The notes below the pieces were generated by a model. It was not told the DNA's origin. It saw only the letters and a list, made by a program, of their open reading frames with translations, and did not search any database. This document shows, piece by piece, positions 1 to 8,351 of a DNA stretch of 54,673 nt. Positions within the stretch are counted from its first letter, which is position 1; every line of letters starts with the position of its first letter. The DNA comes from Desulfobacterales bacterium (GTDB taxonomy: Bacteria; Desulfobacterota; Desulfobacteria; Desulfobacterales; SpSt-501): contig JAUQXK010000077.1 of the NCBI GenBank assembly GCA_030834695.1, forward strand, positions 1 through 54,673, written 5' to 3'. A program made the translations under genes and the position numbers.

Positions 1-563
1 GAGGCGTCATGTTTGCTGCTTATTTTTTAAGGCCGAGATCGTTTAGAAGCCGGCCGAGTCGATGATTGCCCGGTTCCCACTGACCTCATCAAGGATCCTC
101 ATCCGAGTTTCTATTTTCATACCACATATTTCTATACGTAAAAACAGCCTGCTGCCATCCGCGGTATTCCTCTGATATGAGTGAGTTGCTGGAGCAATCC
201 TGAAATATTAATCGTTTCGAAATAGTACCGTCATGCCGGACCCCGGATCAATGATCTCCGGGGCAGGCTTGATAAGCCTGCCCCGTACCACGATACGGGG
301 GCATCCAAAAAGGCTTGAATTCACTGGATTCCGGCTAAAAACATGCCGGAATGACGACGTAAAGACAATTATGAGACCCTTAATAATTCTCTGGCCCTAA
401 AATGGTGGAGCCCGTGCCCTTTTCTGAATCCTGACACGGCCCCAAAACGATTAGGATTAACGGACCCATGATATCGATTCAGGGAGTTGCAGATTGGTTG
501 CGATTTCTGTGGACTCATGGGATTCTGTGCTCTCGAGATTGGCTGAAGGCGTACCCTTCGCGT
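1..563. other. Intergenic region with no supported gene
   Basis: No open frame here has a convincing start, ribosome binding site or protein-like composition. The first 30 bases could be the end of a gene that lies outside the window, since one frame runs to TAA at about base 30, but this cannot be tested. Bases 208-383 hold a MITE-like repeat listed separately. The remaining sequence carries no feature I can name. Confidence 0.6.
208..383 (+). repeat. MITE-like element, copy 1
   Basis: This 176-bp non-coding element begins TTAATCGTTTCGAAATAGTA and ends with GAGACCCTTAA. Its two ends are imperfect inverted repeats of each other (ATTAA..GT.TC against ATTAAGGGTCTC). Inside are GTCATGCCGG and CCGGAATGAC, again inverted. 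A second copy lies in opposite orientation at 40633-40757 and shares both termini and most of the inner arms. Copy 1 has about 50 extra central bases forming their own hairpin (GGGGCAGGCTT with AAGCCTGCCCC). TA flanks both ends here, which would fit a TA target duplication, but copy 2 does not clearly confirm it. Confidence 0.7.
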
Positions 564-3494
564 TCATCGCAGCAGGGCCACGGGAAAGTCCGGCACGTTG
601 GGCGGCTTGACCGTGGTAGGGGTCTGCTGCCCCTTGGTCAATTCCTTGACCCGCTCGGACACGTAGAGATCCAACATGTTCACTGTGATGCGCCCTGTGG
701 ACCTGTAGTCGGCCTTCCCGCGGATGCCTTCCACCACCCCCTTGGTGAAGGCCCCATTCCCCCACTCCATGTTCTCCAGAGCGTACTGTCTCCCCGTGGC
801 CGAGGAGAAGACCACGGCCCCGTTTTCCGCGCTAGCCAGTTCGTTGATCACAGAGCTGACGACCACCACGCCTCGACGCTTCAACTTGCCCATCAGGTTC
901 CCCGAGTGGCAAGCATCCATGAAGACCAGTACCTTGCCCGCGATGGCAGCTACCGTTGAGGTGATGTCGGACTGGGAGATAGCTGTCCGTTTGAGCTTCT
1001 CCATATCCGCGTCAACCGGCAGGAAGTAGAACACGCCGGTGGAGTCGTTGATCCCGTGCCCGGCGAAGAACAGCACGGCGATGTCCTTGTCCGTCACCTG
1101 TCGTTGAAGCCACTCCAGGCCATCCAGGATGTTCCCCTTGGTAGCCTGTGCATCCGTCAGCGCCCTCACCTCCACGCCGCGGTATAGCCGTCCATTCTGT
1201 TCATTCCAAGCTGCGCCGAAATCTAATGCGTCCTTGGCAGCCAGGTCTAAACGCATGTCCGGATCCGGGTACATGCTCACCCCCACGGCCAGGACGTAGA
1301 GTTTGGGTTTGATCTCGAACTCCGCTTTGTCGGCGGCCCCCTTCCAGCGCAGCCGGATCGTGGCCGGCTCGCTTGCCGCATGGCGGTTCTCGGCGATGAC
1401 CGACACCTCGCAGTTTCTGGACGGGATCCGGACGGACAGGTCTCCACTCTCCTTGGGCGTCTTACCAATACCCTCCACGGAGACCGGCCGGCCGTCCACG
1501 AGAACTTTCAGCCCGGTGAGCGGCTCTGGACTGCGCACGGAATAGCGCATCTTCACGGGAGTTCCGGACACCTCCGATCCGTCCGCAGGAGAAAGTATGG
1601 CCGCTACCGGAGGGAGCTTCTCCCGCACGGAGACCGCAGCCACCTGCTTGCGGCCTGCCGCCTCGTTGGCCTGCTGCAGCGCGACGGCCTCGTCCATCGT
1701 AGCGAGCACACCGTCGATTACATCCGGCCGATAGTAGGTGGAACGGAAACGGGAGGCGGGAAAGAAGTCCGCGGCCTGATCCCTGCCGTTGTTCACATGC
1801 CAGCCGATGAAGTCCTCGCCTCCGGGGGAGGCGTCGTAGTAGCCGGAAGGGGTCCAGAGGACCCAGCGCTTGCGATCGGGATGGGGGAAAAAGGCCAGAG
1901 CCTCCTTGCCGTCGGACACGCGATACCATCGGATCGTCCCGTCGCCGAGGGCGGCCGCGGCGAGCCGGCCGTTGGTGTTCACGCTCAAGGCCGCGCCGGG
2001 CGTTCTGACCCTCCAGGACTCTTTTCCCGCGGGATCGAAAAGGCGAAGGGTAAAGCTCGTGCCCAGCAGGAATCCTGAACTGTCCGGTTTGATGGCCAGG
2101 CTTTGCGCTGGATCGTCCTTCAACGGAAGGGGGTTCCCCTTCAGCTTGAGAACGAGGGAGTTCTTCCAATCACTCACTCCCAGGCCATCGGTGATGGGCG
2201 CCTTCCAGTTAAGGCTCGCCTTTAGGCCCGCCCAGAGGATTGAGAGGCTATCCGTGAGTTGTCGTTCGTTCACCAAAAAAATCGCGGGTGACTTGCCGTG
2301 CCGTTCGTACCCGAACTGAATCCCCGATCCGTCCGGTGCGAGAAGGAATCCCTCATAATTGCCAGCGTGGATGGGGATAGCCTGGGGTCCCAAGACGGCC
2401 GTTTCGTCCCGATCGTTGAGCACGCCGAAGGATCCGTCGCGTGAACAGTATGCAATTCCGCCCGCCCTGAGTGTCAGCAACTGAAAGAATGGCAAGTGAA
2501 CGCCAGTGGGTATGTCCCGGTATTCACCCCGTCCCCCGTCGGCCCACTTGCGGATCTGGTAAACGCCCTTGACCACATAGTAGCCCCCGGCGTAAAGAGA
2601 TCGGCCATCTGAGGACCATGCGACCGATCTCAGGTCAGTGCCGGTCATGCCTCGAATCCCCGTCGTATCCGGCGAGTATGCATGCTGCAGGGCATTGCCC
2701 TTGACCTCCAACACGTCCACCTTGGGGCTGAAGTGTTGCCCGACCGCCAGTCGGGCGCCATCGGGCGAGAAGGCCAGCCCGTTCGGTCGCGCTCCTCCGG
2801 GAGGCTGGAGCTTGGACACGGGCGCAATCTGCCATGGGGAAGAGGCGTTCCCGGCCGTCAAGCCGGATAGATCGTAAAGGCGGATAAACCCGTCATAGCA
2901 CCCGGTGGCCAACCGAGAACCGGTGGGATCGCTCACTGACCAGCGGCACAGCTCCCCGTAGCCCGAGTCCTCCGCGACAAACGCGTAGTCCGGGAGGCGG
3001 TACAGTCGAATGCCTCCCCTTCCCATCGCAACTACGAGAAATCGACCATCCGATGTGTATGCGAGGTGCTGGACGTACCCGGGCAATCCCCCAAGACGGC
3101 GGGTGAGAGTGCCGGTGGTTTGGTCGAACAGGTAAACGCAGGCATCGGCTTTTTGCGGAAAACCGGTTCGGCCCCCACAGGCAATGGTCCTCGCGTCCGG
3201 CGATAGGGCCACGGCGAAAATTTGCCCTTCTTCGCCCGCGCCCACAGGCGGACGGAGGATGCGCAGCAGCTCCCCGCGGCCCGAAATGTCCCACACCCGA
3301 GCCGTCTTGTCCTCGGAGCCGGTCACGAGGATGCGGTTGGAGGTGTCGATGGCGATGCCCCAAATACCCGCGTTGTGCGTGCCCACCTCCAACCGCAGGA
3401 TGGGCTCCGTGGTCTGGGCCAAAGCGGGCTCAGCGGCCCATAGGAAAAGGATGGCGGTTAACCCGAGATAAGCCCAACTCCCGACCTTTGTCAT
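564..3494 (-). CDS. Secreted WD40-repeat protein with C-terminal caspase-like (peptidase C14) domain
   Basis: The protein has 976 residues. The start is the ATG at 3494, which has GGAGG five bases upstream; an upstream in-frame ATG adds only MEEAD. A Sec signal peptide ends near AEPALAQ, so the protein should be periplasmic or exported. Roughly residues 35-560 contain WD40-like blades with phrases such as VWDISG and IRLYDLSG. The C-terminal 240 residues resemble a caspase/metacaspase fold: KLYVLAVGVS strand, His813 in FFAGHG and Cys862 in MDACHSG, the expected catalytic dyad. Bacterial proteins of this class are proposed proteases with beta-propeller sensing or docking domains. The gene stands alone; its target is unknown. 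Confidence 0.85.
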   Translation of the reverse strand: MTKVGSWAYLGLTAILFLWAAEPALAQTTEPILRLEVGTHNAGIWGIAIDTSNRILVTGSEDKTARVWDISGRGELLRILRPPVGAGEEGQIFAVALSPDARTIACGGRTGFPQKADACVYLFDQTTGTLTRRLGGLPGYVQHLAYTSDGRFLVVAMGRGGIRLYRLPDYAFVAEDSGYGELCRWSVSDPTGSRLATGCYDGFIRLYDLSGLTAGNASSPWQIAPVSKLQPPGGARPNGLAFSPDGARLAVGQHFSPKVDVLEVKGNALQHAYSPDTTGIRGMTGTDLRSVAWSSDGRSLYAGGYYVVKGVYQIRKWADGGRGEYRDIPTGVHLPFFQLLTLRAGGIAYCSRDGSFGVLNDRDETAVLGPQAIPIHAGNYEGFLLAPDGSGIQFGYERHGKSPAIFLVNERQLTDSLSILWAGLKASLNWKAPITDGLGVSDWKNSLVLKLKGNPLPLKDDPAQSLAIKPDSSGFLLGTSFTLRLFDPAGKESWRVRTPGAALSVNTNGRLAAAALGDGTIRWYRVSDGKEALAFFPHPDRKRWVLWTPSGYYDASPGGEDFIGWHVNNGRDQAADFFPASRFRSTYYRPDVIDGVLATMDEAVALQQANEAAGRKQVAAVSVREKLPPVAAILSPADGSEVSGTPVKMRYSVRSPEPLTGLKVLVDGRPVSVEGIGKTPKESGDLSVRIPSRNCEVSVIAENRHAASEPATIRLRWKGAADKAEFEIKPKLYVLAVGVSMYPDPDMRLDLAAKDALDFGAAWNEQNGRLYRGVEVRALTDAQATKGNILDGLEWLQRQVTDKDIAVLFFAGHGINDSTGVFYFLPVDADMEKLKRTAISQSDITSTVAAIAGKVLVFMDACHSGNLMGKLKRRGVVVVSSVINELASAENGAVVFSSATGRQYALENMEWGNGAFTKGVVEGIRGKADYRSTGRITVNMLDLYVSERVKELTKGQQTPTTVKPPNVPDFPVALLR

Positions 3495-3780
3495 GTCAGC
3501 CTCCTCCATGCTCGCCTTGATGTATCGCTTATCCGGCCACCACCACAGGGAAAGCAGGTATGCGTGATGGCTTGACCGTTGCCCGCAAGGTTTTGAAAAC
3601 TAAAATGAAGGATGGAAGACAAACAAGAACGTGCACTGGAAAAGTGAGGTCCGACCGTTTAAGGAAACCAGCGCCCGCATCAAGTCCGGTCGAATGCAAA
3701 AGATACTACGACTGGGCTGAATAATACCCTTGGCCGGGGTGAAAAATCAAATGAAATTGGCCCGTGGCACGGGCGCACTC

Positions 3781-4527
3781 TTAGTTGTTAAGGGTAAAGC
3801 GCCAGGCACAATACCAGTCGCCGGGGTGGGGGTCCGGCGGACAGCCGATGCATTCGGTCTGGATGCGATCGTCGATGCTGCGAGCGAAATAGGCGTATTC
3901 GACCAGCCCGGCGGACTTGCAGGGGTAGTCGTCCAACCCCTTGCGTTTGCGGGCGGACTGCACGCGGCATTCGTTCATCCGGAAGACGATGCTGTCGGGG
4001 CCCTCGTCGATGGTGGACTGGATGTTGATTTGGGCGTAAATTCGGAAGTTCAGAGCCTTCTTGAGGCCATCGAGCCCCGGCCGCTCGGGTAGATTGAGCA
4101 GGCGCTTGATGGACCAGGCCTCGATCGGCGAGAACTGGCCCCAGACGGAGTCGTTGCAGCGTTTGGCGTCGTTCATTCCGTCCTTGAACTCCACCGCCTG
4201 GAACCAGACGCCGTCGTTGGCCAGCCAGTTGGCGCAGAAGCCATCCAGGAGTTGTTTGAGCGCGCTCCGGTCCATCTCGATCAAAGCCTTGGGCAGGCCG
4301 TCCTTGAGCTCGAACCCGAACACCTTGGCGAGCCGGTTCATCTGGATGTCCAGACTGCGCTCGTAGGCCGCCCTCAAAATCCCCAGCGCCCGCGCGGTCC
4401 CCATCTGGTGCCGGACTTCCGTAAACCACAGGCCGTAGTGCAGGATGGAACGGTGGATGATGTCCAGGATGAAACGGGTGAGGTCTTCCGCGCTGAGATT
4501 GTCTATTTTCGAGACATCGTCGTTCAT
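3781..4527 (-). CDS. Cysteine-rich DUF6125-like protein
   Basis: The protein has 248 residues, no signal peptide and no membrane segment. The ATG at 4527 follows GGAAGG. I recognise it as resembling the DUF6125 family of anaerobes, but this is from memory. The N-terminal part is helical. The last 75 residues hold conserved-looking Cys and His residues (RMNECR, DDYPCK, TECIGCPPDPHPGDWYC) that could bind a metal or a small ligand. It is the last gene of a leftward set with the HMG-CoA-lyase-like enzyme and enoyl-CoA hydratase, so a role beside short-chain acyl-CoA metabolism is plausible. No reaction can be assigned. Confidence 0.7.
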   Translation of the reverse strand: MNDDVSKIDNLSAEDLTRFILDIIHRSILHYGLWFTEVRHQMGTARALGILRAAYERSLDIQMNRLAKVFGFELKDGLPKALIEMDRSALKQLLDGFCANWLANDGVWFQAVEFKDGMNDAKRCNDSVWGQFSPIEAWSIKRLLNLPERPGLDGLKKALNFRIYAQINIQSTIDEGPDSIVFRMNECRVQSARKRKGLDDYPCKSAGLVEYAYFARSIDDRIQTECIGCPPDPHPGDWYCAWRFTLNN

Positions 4528-4547
4528 GACGCCTTCCTTTCGCTTGA

Positions 4548-4666
4548 AGATACGCGTGCGGGATGCTGGATGCTCGATAAAAATAAGACTGAGCGATGAG
4601 GACTGAGGACTGAGAAAGGAATACGGTTTTTTTTCTCAGTCCTCAGCACTCGGTCCTGTTTACTAT
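4548..4666. repeat. Heptad-periodic inverted intergenic element (1)
   Basis: The gap between the lyase-like gene and the DUF6125-like gene has a 7-bp rhythm. The left part reads GGGATGC TGGATGC TCGATAA and then CGATGAG GACTGAG GACTGAG. The right arm reads CAGTCCT CAGCACT CGGTCCT and is the approximate reverse complement of the left arm. The arms enclose an AATACGG/T-run centre and could fold into a long hairpin. It may also serve as a transcript end or stability element, which is inference. Confidence 0.7.
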
Positions 4667-5829
4667 TTCTTGAACTTCTCCGGCAGCTGCGCCTCCTTGC
4701 CCCAATCGGCCGGAATGTTCTGGCCGGCTGATTCGCCCAGCTTTTCCTTGAGCTTTTTGAGGCCCGGACGCGCGAATTTGGGGTGTCCCTCCTTGAGGGT
4801 GCGGCCGTTGATGACCGCTTCGCTGCGCAGCCGGTGGCCGACGGTCCGCTCCACCTGGCGCCCCAGCCACAGCACACGGTTCACGTTATAGCCGTGCTCG
4901 ATGCCCATCTCGTCGATCTGCACCAGCATGTCTTCCAGGCAGGTCAAGCCGACATAACGGGGGTCCTCGTAGTAGTAATCGCCCGTACCCGGCACCGGAC
5001 AGTCGTCCAAAAAATTGGCCGGCTGGCCGCCCATGCCGCCCAGGGTCCCCTCGAAATGGGTGATCCCGGCCTGAAGCGCCGCCAGCACCGAGGCGGAGGC
5101 CACGCGCTTGGTCTCGTGGAAATGGGCGATGTGCACGCGGGTGTCAGGAATCTCGTCGAGGATCATGGAAAAATAGCGATAGACCTGCGGAGCGGAGGCG
5201 CTGCCGTCGTGATCGGCGTGCTCGATGTCGGCTGCGCCGATTTCGAGCCAGCGCTTGGTGAACTCCACGGCGTCCTTGAGTTCCGTCGCCCCGGCGATGG
5301 GGCTGCCCCAGATGGTGCTGACCGTGCCGCACATCTTCATGCCGGCGTCGTTGCACTTCCGGATGGCGCGCTCGCACTCCTTCCAGTACTGGGGCAGCGT
5401 GCAGCCGGAATTGGCGAAGTGGTGCTCCTCTTCGGTCGAGACCATCATCAGCAACCGGTCCGGCCCGACGCCTTTCTTGCGAAGCTCAATGGCCTTGTCG
5501 ACCGACGGCTCGCGAATGGTCACGGCCGTGATGCAGACGTCGTCGATGTTGATGCCCTTCTTGGCGCAGCGCTCGCGGAACCGGCCGCTGCGCAGATGGG
5601 CCAGCACCTGCTCGGCGTCGCTGAACTGCGGCATCAGAAAGGGGTTGCCGAGATTGGTCACCTCGATGTTCTTGCAGCCGGCGAATATCATCTCCTCGGC
5701 GTAGAAGATCTTGGCCCGGGTGGAGATGAACTTTTCCAGGTGCTGAAAGCCGTCCCGGACGGTGATGTCCCCGAGGGTCACCTTCCTGGGCATGCGCGGA
5801 AATATTTTCCAGTAATCGTACTCGGTCAT
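4663..5829 (-). CDS. HMG-CoA lyase-like (DRE-TIM metallolyase) enzyme
   Basis: The protein has 388 residues from the ATG at 5829, which follows GGAGAAGGGGG; the longer frame needs a TTG inside that ribosome site. The DRE-TIM signature is present: GDITVRDGFQ near the start and HIAHFHETK, supplying the HxH metal ligands, about two thirds in. Hydroxymethylglutaryl-CoA lyases cleave acyl-CoAs to an oxo acid and acetyl-CoA. The usual catalytic loop GGCPYA..GA.GN is altered: LGGMGGQPANFLDD comes first, followed by CPVPGTGD. The Cys may therefore be kept after an insertion, or the specificity changed. The family member is clear; the substrate is not. The enoyl-CoA hydratase upstream resembles methylglutaconyl-CoA hydratase, which fits leucine or isovalerate breakdown. 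Confidence 0.8.
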   Translation of the reverse strand: MTEYDYWKIFPRMPRKVTLGDITVRDGFQHLEKFISTRAKIFYAEEMIFAGCKNIEVTNLGNPFLMPQFSDAEQVLAHLRSGRFRERCAKKGINIDDVCITAVTIREPSVDKAIELRKKGVGPDRLLMMVSTEEEHHFANSGCTLPQYWKECERAIRKCNDAGMKMCGTVSTIWGSPIAGATELKDAVEFTKRWLEIGAADIEHADHDGSASAPQVYRYFSMILDEIPDTRVHIAHFHETKRVASASVLAALQAGITHFEGTLGGMGGQPANFLDDCPVPGTGDYYYEDPRYVGLTCLEDMLVQIDEMGIEHGYNVNRVLWLGRQVERTVGHRLRSEAVINGRTLKEGHPKFARPGLKKLKEKLGESAGQNIPADWGKEAQLPEKFKK

Positions 5830-5863
5830 GATCTTTACCCCCTTCTCCAAATGATCGCTTTCG

Positions 5864-5921
5864 ATCTTGAATTCGTACTTCCTGAACCCAGAACCCTGGC
5901 CCCTGACCTATTTCTCCTTTT
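5864..5921. repeat. Heptad-periodic intergenic sequence (2)
   Basis: The gap between hydratase and lyase genes reads CCTGAAC CCAGAAC CCTGGCC CCTGACC, a clean 7-bp period over four units. It lacks a clear second arm, unlike most other examples in the window. It lies between two genes that should be co-transcribed. Confidence 0.55.
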
Positions 5922-6704
5922 TTACTTCCCCTTGTACACCGGCTTGCGTTTTTCTTTGAACGCCGCCAGGCCTTCCGTGCGATCTTCGGTGGGAATGCAG
6001 ACCCAATAGGCGTTGGATTCGATCGCCAGACCCGTGGCGATGTCGGTCTCAATCCCATGGTTGATGGCGTATTTGGCCTGTTCGATGGCGATGGGGCCCG
6101 TTTCGCAGATCAGGGCCGCCATTTTGCGGCATTCTTCCAGCAGCGCCGTCGGCTCGCAGACCTGGTTCACGAGGCCGATGCGCAGGGCCTCTTCAGCCTC
6201 CACCCGCCGGCCGGTGAAAATGAGCTCCTTCGCCTTGCCGCGGCCCACCAGGCGCGGAAGCCGCTGAGTCCCTCCCGCACCGGGGATGATGGCCAGACGG
6301 GTTTCGGTCAATCCCATGGTGGCGGTCTTGGACGCGATGCGGATATCGCTGGATAGGGCGAGTTCGGTGCCTCCGCCCAGGGCAATGCCGTTGACCGCAG
6401 CAATGACCGGTTTGTTCAACTCGCTGATGGCGGTGAACAGATTGCGGATGGTGAAGATGTACTCTTTGACTTTTTCCGGGGACAGACCGGCGCGCTCCTT
6501 GAGGTCGGCCCCGGAACAGAAGGCCTTTTCCCCTGCGCCGGTTACGATGACGACCCGCACATCGCGCCGGAAGCGGAAGCCTTCAACCGTGTCTCTCAAC
6601 GCAAACAACAGAGGGAAGTTAAGGGAGTTCATTACCTCGGGTCGGTTCAGCGTCAGGGTGACGACGCCTTCCTCTTCCTTGACCAACAATACATCCTCAC
6701 TCAT
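5922..6704 (-). CDS. Enoyl-CoA hydratase/isomerase family protein
   Basis: The protein has 260 residues, the normal crotonase length, with AGGAGG before the ATG at 6704. The oxyanion-hole segments SGADLKER and NGIALGGGTELAL are present. Glu residues at the two catalytic positions sit in GGGTELALS and GLTETRLAIIPGAGGTQRLPR. The latter stretch and KELIFTGR closely recall AUH/methylglutaconyl-CoA hydratases, but crotonyl-CoA hydration is equally possible. It is the first gene of a leftward operon with the lyase-like and DUF6125-like genes. A TetR-type operator lies directly behind its predicted promoter. In the proposed isobutyrate route it would supply the crotonyl-CoA hydration step. Confidence 0.9.
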   Translation of the reverse strand: MSEDVLLVKEEEGVVTLTLNRPEVMNSLNFPLLFALRDTVEGFRFRRDVRVVIVTGAGEKAFCSGADLKERAGLSPEKVKEYIFTIRNLFTAISELNKPVIAAVNGIALGGGTELALSSDIRIASKTATMGLTETRLAIIPGAGGTQRLPRLVGRGKAKELIFTGRRVEAEEALRIGLVNQVCEPTALLEECRKMAALICETGPIAIEQAKYAINHGIETDIATGLAIESNAYWVCIPTEDRTEGLAAFKEKRKPVYKGK

Positions 6705-6841
6705 GGGGTCCTCCTACCGAAAGATTTCTCGCTGCGCTCAAAATGGCATGTTAATGGGGCTGGTTACGGGTCCATCGAAATGCTGCCTCGCTGTGCCCGA
6801 AGCAGGGAACCCCTGAGAGATAGGTGGAGGGCCCGGGCATT

Positions 6842-6861
6842 ATGAGCGAGCGCTCGTTCAT
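6842..6861. promoter_or_regulatory. Palindromic TetR-type operator
   Basis: The 20-bp sequence ATGAGCGAGCGCTCGTTCAT is a palindrome with nine of ten pairs matching. It has the core GAGCG-NN-CGCTC, which recurs at 8264-8275 just before the TetR gene. It lies between divergent genes and directly downstream of the leftward -10 element, a placement typical of repression. Binding by the neighbouring TetR protein is inference. Confidence 0.7.
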
Positions 6862-6890
6862 ATCTAAATCATCCCAATCCTTCTTGTCAA
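6861..6890 (-). promoter_or_regulatory. Predicted sigma70 promoter of the hydratase operon
   Basis: On the minus strand TTGACA (6890-6885) is followed after 18 bases by TAGATA (6866-6861). The -35 is perfect and the -10 moderate. The operator overlaps the last base of the -10 and the likely start site, so repressor binding would block initiation. Confidence 0.5.
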
Positions 6891-6958
6891 TCTTGAATTG
6901 CGGACGGGGCCGGGTCGGACGGAGGATTTCATTTCAAGCATAAAGTGGTATAGGGTGG

Positions 6959-8248
6959 ATGGTGCGAATGTTCAAAAAAGATAACCTATTCTGGGGGTGG
7001 TATGTCGTAGCCGGCGCCTTCCTGCTCATGGCGGTAAACTACGGCGCCCGCTACTCGTTCGGCATCTTCGTGCAGCCGCTCACGGTCGAAAACGGTTGGT
7101 CCCGTTCGGCCGTGTCCTTGGCCGCCACGATCAATCTCATTACGTATGCACTCGCAGGAATCGTTGCCGGCCGGCTGCTGGACCGGGTCGCTCCACGGTG
7201 GATCGCCACTGCCGGCGCCGCAACCGGGGCAGCCGGGTTGTTGCTCTGCGCGGTGGCGCGGACCCCGCTGGAGCTCTATCTGTCCTACGGGGTGTTATAT
7301 GGGCTTGGGTCGGCCTGGACTGGAGCCGTTCCGGTGACATCCTCCGTGGGCAAGTGGTTTGTCCGCAGGCGGGGTCTGGCCATCGGCATTTCCAGCATGG
7401 GGGTCAGCCTCGGATCGATCACCCTCATACCGACAGCCGCTTTCGTCATCGATCGTTTTTCCTGGAAGGCGGGATTCCTCTTTATCGGGCTCGCCCTGCT
7501 CGTTCCGGGGGTTATTATTGCTCAACTCCTGCTGCGCCGGACCGTGCCGGAAGCCTATGGGCTGGCGCCCGATGGAGATGGCCCGGCGCCAGCCGTGGGC
7601 ACATCGCCATCCGGCCCGGCGCCCGCGTCCGTGCCTCTTCCCGCGCGCCGGATGATCGAAGATGCGCGCTTCCGGAGGCTGGCGCTCTGCCATGGCACAG
7701 CCGTCATGGTGTCCCTGATGGCCTTTGTTCACCAGGTGCCCTACGCTATCGATAACGGAATTGAAAAGATCGCCGCCGCCGCCTCCCTGGGAGCCATTGG
7801 CTTTGCCGGTCTGGCGGGGCAATTCTTTTTCGGATGGATCAGCGACCGGATCGCAGACCCGAAGTATTCCGCCGCTCTGGGATACGGATTCATGGCGGCG
7901 GGAATGATCATCCTGCTGCAGACCCGGACCATGGAAATGCTGCTGGTATATGCCGTGGTGTTCGGGTTCGGCTACGGCTGCCTGGGGCCGCTGCTGCCCA
8001 TCCTCGCCGCCGACCGGTTCGGCCGCGAGAACATGGGCGCGGTCTTCGGCCTGCTCATCTTTTTCGTCGTAGGCGTCGGCGGTGCCCTGGGGCCATTGCT
8101 CGGCGGGCTGGTCTATGACCTGGCGGGATCCTATCGCTGGGCATGGGGCGCCAACCTGGGTCTGCTGATCGCAGCGGCCATCGGCGTCGCCTCTCTGAAG
8201 CGGCGCCATCCGGATGCATCGCTTGACAATCGTTCCCGCGACGTGTAA
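6959..8248 (+). CDS. MFS transporter, OxlT/monocarboxylate-like
   Basis: The protein has 429 residues with about twelve hydrophobic segments and a central loop near residues 200-225 rich in Ala, Pro and Gly. The N-terminus (WGWYVVAGAFLLMAVNYGAR and YSFGIFVQPL) is typical of the oxalate/formate antiporter and monocarboxylate branch of the major facilitator superfamily. It should move an organic anion across the inner membrane. It diverges from the hydratase operon over the TetR-type operator and is followed by the TetR gene, so it probably serves the substrate of this cluster, perhaps a short branched acid. A second ATG three codons in is also possible. Confidence 0.85.
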   Translation: MVRMFKKDNLFWGWYVVAGAFLLMAVNYGARYSFGIFVQPLTVENGWSRSAVSLAATINLITYALAGIVAGRLLDRVAPRWIATAGAATGAAGLLLCAVARTPLELYLSYGVLYGLGSAWTGAVPVTSSVGKWFVRRRGLAIGISSMGVSLGSITLIPTAAFVIDRFSWKAGFLFIGLALLVPGVIIAQLLLRRTVPEAYGLAPDGDGPAPAVGTSPSGPAPASVPLPARRMIEDARFRRLALCHGTAVMVSLMAFVHQVPYAIDNGIEKIAAAASLGAIGFAGLAGQFFFGWISDRIADPKYSAALGYGFMAAGMIILLQTRTMEMLLVYAVVFGFGYGCLGPLLPILAADRFGRENMGAVFGLLIFFVVGVGGALGPLLGGLVYDLAGSYRWAWGANLGLLIAAAIGVASLKRRHPDASLDNRSRDV

Positions 8249-8258
8249 AAATTCTTGT

Positions 8259-8280
8259 TGATTGAGCGCTCGCTCGGTGA
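8259..8280. promoter_or_regulatory. Second TetR-type operator
   Basis: TGATTGAGCG-CT-CGCTCGGTGA is an imperfect palindrome with exact GAGCG/CGCTC half sites in the same 5-2-5 arrangement as the site at 6842-6861. It lies between the MFS stop and the TetR start and suggests autoregulation. Confidence 0.65.
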
Positions 8281-8351
8281 GCGCATCTCATGCATCGCTT
8301 TCCTCATTCCAACCGCTCGATTGAAACCAATCGGTCGGACAGCGAGATTCC

